From the NCBI GenBank assembly GCA_045586595.1, contig JAZNAQ010000033.1, positions 1 to 6,103 of the forward strand: a stretch of DNA of 6,103 nucleotides, read 5' to 3'. The position numbers and the translations under genes are program-made. The stretch comes from SIG480 sp045586595 (GTDB lineage Bacteria; Bacillota; Clostridia; Oscillospirales; JAAYXM01). Shown here piece after piece: positions 1 to 6,103 of the stretch; within the stretch, counting starts at the first letter, position 1; every line of letters starts with the position of its first letter. Under the pieces are notes generated by a model. The model made no database searches, was not told where the DNA came from, and saw only the letters and a program-made list of their open reading frames with translations.

Positions 1-1389
1 GGCGGATATTTTACCCAGAAGGTGAACGGTGTGTTCGACGATCAGAAGGCTGTTGCAATTGCCCTCAACGACGGTTCGGGCAGAGGCACAACAATCTTTG
101 CTTCAATCGACGGTATCGGTGTTGCCAATGCAGATGTCCGCGCTATAAGAAGTGCTGTAGAGCAAAAGCTCAAAGAAAAGGAAGTTGACAGCGATATCAA
201 TGCCATCAATATCAACGCTACACACTGCCATACGGTTATTGATACTCAGGGTATAGGTCTTGACCTGTTGCCTAAAATCTTTCTCAGTTTCTTCGGCGGA
301 GCAGGCAGGTCAATGGATACTGAGTTTCTTGAGGTTATGATTGACCGTGCATCCGATGCGATTGTTGAAGCATATACGAATATCGAAACCGGTTCGCTCT
401 ATTATTTCGAAACAGCAGGTATGGGCAAGGATGACGAGCACGGTCTGTATGCCGATGATGAATACCCGTATCTTGTCAACAAGAGATACTATACCGAGGG
501 CTATCAGCACAAATTTGCTTGCTTCAAATTTGTTCCCGACAACAAGACTTCAGCAGCAACAATCTTTACCAATATCGGCGCACACCCAACAATTGTTGAT
601 GAAGAAACAAATCTTCTTTCTGCAGACTTTCCTGCATTTATGGAAGAAAAAATCAACGGTGCCGGTATGAATTTTATGTTTATTCAGGGTGCACAAGCAC
701 CTGTTTCTGTTAACAAATGGGCAGATGTTCCGGCGTCAACTATTGGTGAGGTTGATGAAAAAGTCGCTGTCAATCCTACTGCAGAAGATTATAAGACAGC
801 CATCCTCTACGGCTATGAATACGCAAGACTTATTCTGGAAGCCCAGGATAATTTAAAAGAAATTGAACCCATACTCAATGTCAGAATGACTGAGTATGTT
901 GTCAGCCTTGAAACAGGTCTTTTCGCTTACGGTGCTACCGAAGGCTTTATCGGCACAACAACCGTAAAGGATTCTTCAAGCGAAACAGGTTATTCCGTTA
1001 TTACGGAAGCCGGATACATAGAAATCGGAAAAGATATTGTTTTGCTTACTGTTCCCGGTGAAATTGTACCTCAACTTATATACGGTAATTTTGTTTCGGC
1101 GGAAGAATCATATTCAGGTACAGAATGGACTTATGAAGCAACCGCAAAACTCATTCCCGAAGGTAAAACAGTTCTTGTTATGGGACTTTGTAACGATGCA
1201 ATCGGATATATTCTGCCGGATAACGACTTCGCACACTTTATTACTGATGTTATTTGGGATATAGATGGCGCAGATAAGGTCTTTGGCTCCTATCACAGAC
1301 ATTATGAAGAACTGCTTTCAGCCGGAGCTTCAGCGGGGTCAACAACCGTTTCAACTTTAAATGAACTCGTAAAAAGCCTGAACCCTTAA
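1..1389 (+). CDS. Neutral/alkaline non-lysosomal ceramidase-like hydrolase, 5'-truncated by the window edge
   Basis: The frame is open from base 1, and 462 codons are visible before TAA. A GTG at base 22 is probably not the start, because the residues before it (GGYFTQK) already read like family sequence; I expect some tens of residues to be missing, so a signal peptide cannot be judged. Enzymes of this family are zinc-dependent amidases that split ceramide into sphingosine and a fatty acid. Visible family landmarks, numbered by window codon, are NATHCH (72-77, first zinc His), IGAHPT (His 195, second zinc His), LLSADFP (from about 205), FIQGAQAPVS (Ser 236 at the nucleophile position), PGEIVPQL (Glu 354) and NDAIGYILP (Tyr 403), the last two matching the remaining zinc ligands. 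The protein ends about 60 residues after that Tyr, so it has only the catalytic domain and lacks the C-terminal Ig-like domain of the secreted Pseudomonas-type enzymes. The surroundings of the His and Ser motifs are atypical, so the ceramide substrate is unproven. The next gene starts 131 bp downstream on the same strand. Confidence 0.85.
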   Translation, partial: GGYFTQKVNGVFDDQKAVAIALNDGSGRGTTIFASIDGIGVANADVRAIRSAVEQKLKEKEVDSDINAININATHCHTVIDTQGIGLDLLPKIFLSFFGGAGRSMDTEFLEVMIDRASDAIVEAYTNIETGSLYYFETAGMGKDDEHGLYADDEYPYLVNKRYYTEGYQHKFACFKFVPDNKTSAATIFTNIGAHPTIVDEETNLLSADFPAFMEEKINGAGMNFMFIQGAQAPVSVNKWADVPASTIGEVDEKVAVNPTAEDYKTAILYGYEYARLILEAQDNLKEIEPILNVRMTEYVVSLETGLFAYGATEGFIGTTTVKDSSSETGYSVITEAGYIEIGKDIVLLTVPGEIVPQLIYGNFVSAEESYSGTEWTYEATAKLIPEGKTVLVMGLCNDAIGYILPDNDFAHFITDVIWDIDGADKVFGSYHRHYEELLSAGASAGSTTVSTLNELVKSLNP

Positions 1390-1394
1390 AGGTT

Positions 1395-1423
1395 TTGAAG
1401 TTAAAAAATAAAACAAATTTAAA
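1395..1423 (+). promoter_or_regulatory. Weak candidate sigma-A promoter for the GH42-GH3 pair
   Basis: TTGAAG (1395-1400) and TTTAAA (1418-1423) are separated by 17 bp in a very A/T-rich stretch just after the ceramidase-like gene. The -35 box is a fair match and the -10 box a poor one. If real, transcription would start near 1430, inside the operator-like repeat at 1426-1445. In such A/T-rich DNA this match could be chance. Confidence 0.2.
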
Positions 1424-1425
1424 CT

Positions 1426-1445
1426 GTAACACACGAAGTGTTTAC
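1426..1445 (+). promoter_or_regulatory. Operator-like imperfect inverted repeat
   Basis: GTAA and ACAC (1426-1429, 1431-1434) pair with GTGT and TTAC (1438-1445) around a GAA centre. The only break is one extra C at 1430. The site lies over the predicted start point of the weak promoter candidate, where repressors of sugar genes often bind. It could equally be a small RNA hairpin. It does not match the catabolite-response (cre) consensus well. Confidence 0.3.
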
Positions 1446-1462
1446 TGAGCTTTGTGGCAGAG

Positions 1463-1498
1463 TGAATGACCCGGACAGAATACAGTTCGGGTCATTTA
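1463..1498 (+). terminator. Strong hairpin between the ceramidase-like gene and the GH42 gene (terminator or attenuator)
   Basis: AATGACCCGGAC (1465-1476) pairs with GTTCGGGTCATT (1485-1496), with one G-T wobble and an 8-nt loop. Two further outer pairs extend the stem from 1463 to 1498. It is followed by TTTAAAT rather than a long T-run, so as an intrinsic terminator it is only moderate. It lies 22 bp before the GH42 start codon and 10 bp before its ribosome binding site. It could end the upstream transcript, attenuate read-through into GH42, or protect the 5' end of the GH42-GH3 mRNA. Confidence 0.5.
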
Positions 1499-1507
1499 AA
1501 TCCAAAA

Positions 1508-1513
1508 AAGGAG
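1508..1513 (+). promoter_or_regulatory. Ribosome binding site of the GH42 gene
   Basis: AAGGAG lies 7 nt before the ATG at 1521. This good Shine-Dalgarno match fixes the start of the GH42 gene and supports its lack of an N-terminal signal sequence. Confidence 0.85.
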
Positions 1514-1520
1514 AAAAGCA

Positions 1521-3530
1521 ATGGCAAAAAAGCTTTTTGATTATATAATCCACGGTGGAGATTATAACCCGGACCAATGGATAAGAACGCCCGAAATATG
1601 GGATGAGGATATGCGTCTGATGAAGCTTGCCCATATCAACAGTGCAACGGTCGGCGTATTTTCATGGGCAACACTTGAACCTGAAGAAGGCGTTTATAAT
1701 TTTGAATGGCTTGATACTATACTTGATAAAATGCATCGGAATGGTATTGCCGCAATCCTTGCCACTCCGTCGGGCGCGCGGCCTGCATGGCTTGCCGAAA
1801 AATATCCCGAAGTTTTAAGAAAAGACGAAAACGGGATACGCCGCAAATTCAGTGACAGACACAATCATTGTCTCACTTCCCCGGTTTACAGAGAAAAAGT
1901 CCGCAGCATCAACAGAATACTTGCGGAAAGATACAAAAACCATCCTGCCCTGAAAATGTGGCATATTTCAAATGAATACAGCGGAGAATGCCGCTGTGAG
2001 CTTTGCTGCGAGGCTTTCAGAAAATGGCTCAGAGAATATTATCACAACGATATCGATGAGCTGAATTTCAAATGGTGGAATGCATTCTGGTCGCATTCCT
2101 TCAACGATTTTGACCAGATTAATCCGCCCGAAAAAAACGGAGAAGACAGTGCATCGGCTCTTAATCTTGCATGGCAGCGTTTTATAACCGACAGCCACAT
2201 TTCTTTTTTTGAAAACGAAATTGCACCTCTGCGGGAAATTACACCGGATATTCCCGTAACCACCAACTTTATGAAAAGATATAACGGAATTGATTATCAA
2301 AAGTTCGCAAATTATGTTGATCTTGTATCTTGGGACAGTTATCCTGCCTGGGACAAGGGTAAAAATCTCGATGAGGCACTTGAAACAGCGTTTTTACACG
2401 ATTTTTTCCGTTCATTAAAAAACGGTCAGCCGTTTTTCCTTATGGAAAGCACACCGTCATTAGTAAACTGGCAGGATGTCAACAAGCTCCCAAAATCGGG
2501 CATACATGAGCTTGCATCAATCCAGGCTGTTGCACACGGTGCGGACAGCATACAGTATTTCCAATGGAGAAAAAGCAGAGGCGGAGACGAAAAATTTCAG
2601 GGTGCGGTTATTGACCATTGCGGACACGAAAACACAAGAGTTTTCAGAAACGTAACAAGGCTTGGAGAAACACTTGAAAAATTGAATTCCGCTGTCGGAA
2701 GCGAAACCGAAAGCAGAGTTGCGGTTATATATGACTGGGAAAACGGCTGGGCAGTCAATGTTTTCCGGGGTTATAACAACATCCGCAGAGATTATGTGAA
2801 AGAATGTATAAAATGGTATGCTCCGTTTTATAAGAGAGGCATCAGCGTTGACGTTATTTCCATGCAGGATGATTATTCAAAATATGATATTGTTATCGCA
2901 CCGTTTCTCTATATGCTTAAGAACGGCACGGAAAAACGGATTGAGGAATATGTTGAAAACGGCGGTAATTTTGTTGCAACGTATCTCTTAGGCATAGTCG
3001 ATACTGATGACCTTTGCAGACTCGGCGGTTTCCCTGCAGGAAGGCTGAAGGAGGTTTTCGGCATATGGTGTGAGGAAACGGATTCTCTTCCCGAGGATAT
3101 TACGGGCAAGGCCGGATTCAACGGCAAGGACTATGAAGTGAACCACATCTGCGACATCATCCATGCGAACGGAGCAAAAACTCTGGGCGAATATAAAAGC
3201 GATTTCTACTGCGGAATGCCCTGCGTTACAGAAAATGCATTCGGAAAAGGTAAGGCATACTATGCCGCCTTCAGAAACGACGGGACTTTTGCCGATGATT
3301 TCTGCGAAATGCTTATTGCCGAAAATGCTGTTGCTGCCGATGCGGACATAAAACTCAGTGACGGAGTTTTCTCAAGAAAGCGTGGCGACATAATTTTTAT
3401 TATGAACTTTGCAGATGAAGAACGAATAATCGTTCTTGATAAAGAGTATACAGATACACTTAAAAACGAAAGCGTTTCCGACAAAATAACACTGCCTGTC
3501 TGCGGATATCTTATCATAAAAGCACATTAA
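1521..3530 (+). CDS. Glycoside hydrolase family 42 beta-galactosidase
   Basis: This 669-residue protein has the usual GH42 length and architecture: a TIM barrel (about 5-385), a glutamine-amidotransferase-like trimerisation domain (from about 398, starting RVAVIYDWENGWAV) and a small C-terminal beta domain (about 600-669). GH42 enzymes are retaining enzymes that remove terminal beta-D-galactose, or in some members alpha-L-arabinopyranose. The N-terminus carries the family signature HGGDYNPDQW. The acid/base is Glu152 in WHISNEYSG, and the nucleophile is Glu309 in FLMESTPS, followed by VNWQ. The structural zinc site known in the Thermus enzyme looks intact: Cys117 (HNHC) plus Cys157, Cys159 and Cys162 in CRCELC, with an adjacent extra Cys163. 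There is no signal peptide or membrane segment, so it should act in the cytoplasm on imported short galactosides. It sits 14 bp before the GH3 gene and is very probably co-transcribed with it. The exact substrate cannot be read from the sequence. Confidence 0.96.
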   Translation: MAKKLFDYIIHGGDYNPDQWIRTPEIWDEDMRLMKLAHINSATVGVFSWATLEPEEGVYNFEWLDTILDKMHRNGIAAILATPSGARPAWLAEKYPEVLRKDENGIRRKFSDRHNHCLTSPVYREKVRSINRILAERYKNHPALKMWHISNEYSGECRCELCCEAFRKWLREYYHNDIDELNFKWWNAFWSHSFNDFDQINPPEKNGEDSASALNLAWQRFITDSHISFFENEIAPLREITPDIPVTTNFMKRYNGIDYQKFANYVDLVSWDSYPAWDKGKNLDEALETAFLHDFFRSLKNGQPFFLMESTPSLVNWQDVNKLPKSGIHELASIQAVAHGADSIQYFQWRKSRGGDEKFQGAVIDHCGHENTRVFRNVTRLGETLEKLNSAVGSETESRVAVIYDWENGWAVNVFRGYNNIRRDYVKECIKWYAPFYKRGISVDVISMQDDYSKYDIVIAPFLYMLKNGTEKRIEEYVENGGNFVATYLLGIVDTDDLCRLGGFPAGRLKEVFGIWCEETDSLPEDITGKAGFNGKDYEVNHICDIIHANGAKTLGEYKSDFYCGMPCVTENAFGKGKAYYAAFRNDGTFADDFCEMLIAENAVAADADIKLSDGVFSRKRGDIIFIMNFADEERIIVLDKEYTDTLKNESVSDKITLPVCGYLIIKAH

Positions 3531-3531
3531 T

Positions 3532-3536
3532 AGGAG
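3532..3536 (+). promoter_or_regulatory. Ribosome binding site of the GH3 gene
   Basis: AGGAG starts two bases after the GH42 stop codon and lies 8 nt before the ATG at 3545. It is the only recognisable signal in the 14-bp gap, so there is no room for a separate promoter between the two genes; this argues for co-transcription. Confidence 0.85.
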
Positions 3537-3544
3537 TTGACCTT

Positions 3545-5743
3545 ATGAATAAATCACCTGAAAAAAGAGCAGAAGAGCTTCTGAAAAAGCTGTCCCTTGA
3601 AGAAAAGATCTGTCAGCTTTCTTGTCAGATGCTCTATCCTATACGCGAGGATTACGAAGAAAGGCGAGAATATCGTTTCGGTAATTTCCGTAATCCCGGA
3701 CATTTTATGCACGAGCAGCGAGGAGAACCTGTTTCTCCTGCGGAAGTTGCTGATGAAATTAACCGAGATATACGTCGTAGTATGGAGTGCAATTCGCTGT
3801 CTGTTCCGCCCATTGAACACGCAGAGGCTCTTCACGGAGCACAGTGGGGTATGGCAACCTGCTTCCCACAACCGATAGGTATGGCATCGATGTTTGATAA
3901 GGATTTAGTTGAACGGATAGGCGACGTTATAGGGAAGGAGTGTGCCGTTGTAGGTGTAAGGCAGGCTCTTACTCCGGTAGTAAATGTTGTCAGGGATTGT
4001 CGTTGGGGGAGAACAATTGAAAGCTTCGGTGAAGATGTGCTCCTGAACGGAGATATGGGTGCTGCAATTTGCAGAGGATTACAGAAAAACGGTGTTATCG
4101 CCACACCAAAGCATTATGCAGATAACTATTCTTATGGAGGAAGAGACTCCAATGTTTCCGATACAAGTGAAAGGACTATGCGAGAAGTTTATCTTAAGCC
4201 TTTTGAAAAGTGTATCAAGCAAGGCGGAGCAATGTCTGTTATGGCTGCATATAACAGCTGGGACGGTGTTCCCTGCACCTGTAACGAAAAGCTCCTAACC
4301 GATATTTTGCGTAACGAGTGGGGCTTTAAAGGCTTTGTTGTTTCTGATTACAATTCGGTTGAGGGCGTTTGGGAAGCACACAGACTTTTTGATACAGAAT
4401 GGAAGGCTCAGGCAGCGAGCCTCAAAGCAGGTCTGGATGTTGATTTGCCACAAAACTCTTATGATGATTTGATGATTGCTTACAAAGAAGGTTGGATTGA
4501 TGAATCTGATATTGACCGTGCACTTCTGCGTGTGTTGACTGCAAAGTTCAGCATCGGTCTTATGGACAAGCCTTTTGCAGACAGAAATGAGGCTCAGAGC
4601 CTTGTGCGCTGTGACGAGCATAAGCAACTGGCGCTTGAAGCAGCCCGCAGATCAATGGTGCTCTTGAAGAATGAAGGCGTTTTGCCTTTTAATAAGAAAA
4701 AAATGAAGAAGCTGGCTGTGTTCGGTATGGGTGCGGATGTTTTCCCGGTCGGAGAAAACTATTCCGGTCCTTTCGAAGTCAAATGGACGGCTGAGGATGC
4801 AAAAACACCGTTACAGTATCTCAGAGAATATCTTGACGGAGCCGTTGAGGTTGTTTTCGCGGAGGATGCTTACATCGAAGAGGTTGCCGCCGAGTGTGAT
4901 GCAGCAATATATATGACTGCACTTGTTGAAGGTGAAGGACTTGACCGTTCGGATATCCGTCTTCCCGGTATTACGCGAACGGAACAAAAAGATAACAGTG
5001 CGGTTATTGTGGGCAAAATTGAGTTCACCGTCAAAACGGATCAGGAGGAAAGTATACGCAGAATGACTGCGGCAAATTCAAATTCAGCAGTTGTGCTTCT
5101 TAATGGTTCACCTGTAGATATGACTGCGTGGCAGGACGGCTGTGGTGCTGTTTTAGAAGCATGGTTCCCGGGTGAACAGGGTGCACAAGCTATATGTGAA
5201 ATTCTTTTCGGAGAGATTTCTCCGAGTGGAAAGCTTCCCATAACATTCCCGAAAACTGTCGGACAGCTTCCTCTTTTCTATTCGATGAAGCCGTCAGGAA
5301 GAGGATACGGCTATATTGAAAATGACGGAGCTCCGCTTTATCCGTTCGGCTTCGGACTGAGCTATACAGACTTTAAACTTGATAATTTTGAATGTATCAA
5401 TCTGGCGGACAGTCTTAAGATAAATCTTACGGTTGAGAATACCGGTGACTTTGATGGTGCGGAGGTTATTCAGACTTACCTGACGGGGATTAACTGTGAT
5501 GTTGTAATGCCCCTGAAGGAGCTGAAAGCATATGCGCGTGTTGAGATTAAAAAGGGAGAAAAAACTCAAATCAGTATACCTGTTCCCAACGAAGCCTTCT
5601 GCTACTATGACCGCCGTATGGTTTTAGGTATGCATAACGGTGATTACACGGTTTCTGTCGGAACTTCTTGTGTCGATATTCATAAAACCTTCAAAATCAA
5701 AGTACGTGACGGAAAAATAAGTCAGCTCTCCGACAACAGATAG
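3545..5743 (+). CDS. Glycoside hydrolase family 3 beta-glycosidase (beta-glucosidase/beta-xylosidase type)
   Basis: This 732-residue protein has the common three-domain GH3 layout: an N-terminal TIM-barrel-like domain (about 60-320), an alpha/beta sandwich domain (about 370-600, opening with SMVLLKNEG) and a C-terminal fibronectin-III-like domain (about 625-715, with ENTG and GDYTVSVG). GH3 enzymes are retaining exo-glycosidases acting on beta-glucosides, xylosides and related sugars. The nucleophile is Asp268 in GFVVSDYNSV. Substrate-pocket motifs are EALHG, RWGRTIESFGED (153-164) and KHY (189-191). The probable acid/base is a Glu of the VEGEGLDRSD motif (Glu462 is my choice, Glu464 the alternative). 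No signal peptide, PA14 insert or membrane anchor is present, so it is probably cytoplasmic. Tyr follows the nucleophile where many beta-glucosidases have Trp, and that pattern also occurs in xylosidase or mixed-specificity branches, so I leave the sugar undecided. It is the last gene of the GH42-GH3 pair. Confidence 0.95.
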   Translation: MNKSPEKRAEELLKKLSLEEKICQLSCQMLYPIREDYEERREYRFGNFRNPGHFMHEQRGEPVSPAEVADEINRDIRRSMECNSLSVPPIEHAEALHGAQWGMATCFPQPIGMASMFDKDLVERIGDVIGKECAVVGVRQALTPVVNVVRDCRWGRTIESFGEDVLLNGDMGAAICRGLQKNGVIATPKHYADNYSYGGRDSNVSDTSERTMREVYLKPFEKCIKQGGAMSVMAAYNSWDGVPCTCNEKLLTDILRNEWGFKGFVVSDYNSVEGVWEAHRLFDTEWKAQAASLKAGLDVDLPQNSYDDLMIAYKEGWIDESDIDRALLRVLTAKFSIGLMDKPFADRNEAQSLVRCDEHKQLALEAARRSMVLLKNEGVLPFNKKKMKKLAVFGMGADVFPVGENYSGPFEVKWTAEDAKTPLQYLREYLDGAVEVVFAEDAYIEEVAAECDAAIYMTALVEGEGLDRSDIRLPGITRTEQKDNSAVIVGKIEFTVKTDQEESIRRMTAANSNSAVVLLNGSPVDMTAWQDGCGAVLEAWFPGEQGAQAICEILFGEISPSGKLPITFPKTVGQLPLFYSMKPSGRGYGYIENDGAPLYPFGFGLSYTDFKLDNFECINLADSLKINLTVENTGDFDGAEVIQTYLTGINCDVVMPLKELKAYARVEIKKGEKTQISIPVPNEAFCYYDRRMVLGMHNGDYTVSVGTSCVDIHKTFKIKVRDGKISQLSDNR

Positions 5744-5757
5744 AACTACGATTTTGA

Positions 5758-5869
5758 TTATTTCCCTATAAAAGCACCGCATGTAAATTTAGCATCAAGC
5801 CTGAAGCTTGATACAAAACCTAACATATTACTTTTTGCCGTAATATAAATATTCAATGATGTTTGACAT
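5758..5869 (-). pseudogene. Remnant of a small minus-strand gene, possibly a DUF6809-like protein
   Basis: On the minus strand, an ATG at 5869 preceded by an ideal ribosome binding site begins a peptide MSNIIEYLYYGKK that stops after 13 codons (TAA at 5830-5828). Just beyond, in another frame (5826-5758), 22 codons read MLGFVSSFRLDAKF and then end GAFIGK before a stop. From memory, small Clostridia proteins of the DUF6809 type (roughly 90-110 residues) begin like the first piece (xLYYGN) and end like the second (F-x-x-GF-[RK]-LGA[KR]). The order and strand of the two pieces fit one gene that lost its middle and its frame. Seen directly: the two small frames and the ribosome binding site. Inferred: the family link and the decay. 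The alternative is that the 13-codon frame is a genuine tiny peptide or that both are chance. The remnant ends 14 bp from the convergent GH3 stop codon. Confidence 0.45.
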
Positions 5870-5876
5870 TATGTAT

Positions 5877-5882
5877 TCCTCC
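5877..5882 (-). promoter_or_regulatory. Strong minus-strand ribosome binding site in front of the mini-gene remnant
   Basis: On the minus strand GGAGGA is followed by a 7-nt spacer and then ATG at 5869-5867, which is ideal geometry. Such a site in front of only 13 codons is unexpected and is the main reason to regard the region as a former gene. I see no convincing promoter upstream of it on that strand. Confidence 0.5.
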
Positions 5883-5962
5883 ATATCTGAGAAAATATAT
5901 TAGAGTACGAAATATAGAATATGTATTGCCGGAGAACTACTTGTGTTATAAATATCCGCACC

Positions 5963-6000
5963 AAAAATACCTGAGGTCAAAAGACCTCAGGTACTTTTTT
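5963..6000. terminator. Bidirectional Rho-independent terminator
   Basis: TACCTGAGGTC (5968-5978) and GACCTCAGGTA (5983-5993) form a perfect 11-bp stem with an AAAA loop. On the plus strand it is followed by C and six T (5995-6000). On the minus strand the five A at 5963-5967 give a five-T tail. It therefore can stop transcripts from both sides: the GH42-GH3 mRNA, which would have a 3' untranslated tail of about 225-255 nt, and any minus-strand transcript entering from the right. Confidence 0.92.
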
Positions 6001-6025
6001 AATATAAGCAAAAAACACCTTTTCG

Positions 6026-6050
6026 CCCCCAAGATTGGGGGTACGGGGGG
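6026..6050. repeat. C5/G5 hairpin plus second G-run, candidate dispersed intergenic repeat
   Basis: CCCCCAA (6026-6032) and TTGGGGG (6035-6041) are perfect inverted repeats; the folded form would be 6 bp with an AGAT loop. After TAC comes a second run of six G (6045-6050) that could compete for the same C-run. This composition is very different from the A/T-rich DNA around it. No T-run follows directly; six T begin only at 6065. It is therefore not a classical terminator. Its compact, ornate form resembles short repeats scattered between genes in gut Clostridia, but only one copy is visible here. Confidence 0.4.
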
Positions 6051-6103
6051 TTGAAGTAGAATGCTTTTTTATATATTCGGGTTTTCTGAGAGGATAAGAC
6101 TGA
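6051..6103 (+). promoter_or_regulatory. Possible promoter and leader of a gene starting at or beyond the right edge
   Basis: TTGAAG (6051-6056) and TATATT (6072-6077) lie 15 bp apart, which is short for sigma-A. AGAGGA (6089-6094) follows, a fair ribosome binding site, and the window ends 9 nt later on an A that could open a start codon. Alternatively, an ATG at 6061 starts a frame (MLFYIFGFSERIRL) that is open to the edge, though its upstream ribosome site is poor. Neither reading can be decided from the bases given. Confidence 0.22.

Noticed and set aside
22..24. GTG as the start codon of the ceramidase-like gene
   Set aside because: The frame is open to base 1 and the residues before the GTG look like family sequence; there is no ribosome binding site at the proper distance.
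1968..2300. 110-codon minus-strand frame inside the GH42 gene
   Set aside because: It is a shadow of the GH42 coding frame, which carries all the catalytic and zinc motifs; the antisense translation has no family features.
4295..4627. 110-codon minus-strand frame inside the GH3 gene
   Set aside because: It is antisense to the conserved GH3 nucleophile region and shows no own ribosome binding site or protein family signature.
5794..5812. ATCAAGC/GCTTGAT hairpin as the terminator of the GH3 gene
   Set aside because: The stem is only 7 bp with no T-run after it on either strand, and it lies within the tail piece of the mini-gene remnant.
5863..5901. TTGACA at 5863-5868 as a plus-strand promoter
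   Set aside because: The perfect -35 box has no -10 box at 16-18 bp; the nearest TATATT is 27 bp away, and no plus-strand gene follows before the terminator.
5863..6054. 63-codon plus-strand frame starting with TTG
   Set aside because: It reads through the perfect terminator and the G/C hairpin, lacks a ribosome binding site and shows no recognisable protein character.
1..6103. CRISPR array, tRNA, insertion-sequence or phage elements
   Set aside because: No regularly spaced direct repeats, cloverleaf-like sequence, transposase or phage motifs were seen on either strand.

Overview
The window looks like chromosomal DNA of an anaerobic, low-to-mid G+C Firmicute, most likely a gut Clostridia member of the Ruminococcaceae/Oscillospiraceae type. 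This is an inference from the base composition, the strong AGGAG-type ribosome binding sites, the cytoplasmic glycosidase set and the flavour of the proteins; no marker gene is present.

Layout, left to right. Bases 1-1389 hold the 3' part of a neutral/alkaline ceramidase-like hydrolase whose N-terminus lies before the window. A 131-bp gap (1390-1520) follows, with two inverted repeats: a small operator-like one and a strong hairpin. Next are two tightly spaced genes, a GH42 beta-galactosidase (1521-3530) and a GH3 beta-glycosidase (3545-5743). They are separated by 14 bp containing only a ribosome binding site, so they are almost certainly co-transcribed. The last 360 bp (5744-6103) contain no intact gene. 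They hold what appears to be the wreck of a very small gene on the minus strand (5758-5869, with its ribosome binding site still intact), a textbook bidirectional terminator (5968-6000), and a C5/G5 hairpin followed by a second G-run that looks like part of a dispersed intergenic repeat. The very end may be the promoter and leader of a gene beginning just outside the window.

How the genes may work together. GH42 and GH3 both lack signal peptides and would trim beta-linked sugars (galactose or arabinopyranose, and glucose or xylose, respectively) from imported oligosaccharides or glycoconjugates in the cytoplasm. The ceramidase-like gene lies on the same strand just upstream. This permits, but does not prove, the idea that the cluster handles glycolipid-like beta-glycosides such as galactosyl- or glucosylceramide. 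The ceramidase-like protein keeps all expected metal-ligand and nucleophile positions but differs from the classical enzymes around them, so its true substrate is open.

I see no CRISPR array, tRNA, rRNA, phage gene or insertion-sequence gene. The most unusual observations are the divergent active-site surroundings of the ceramidase-like protein, its pairing with two beta-glycosidases, and the decayed minus-strand mini-gene.
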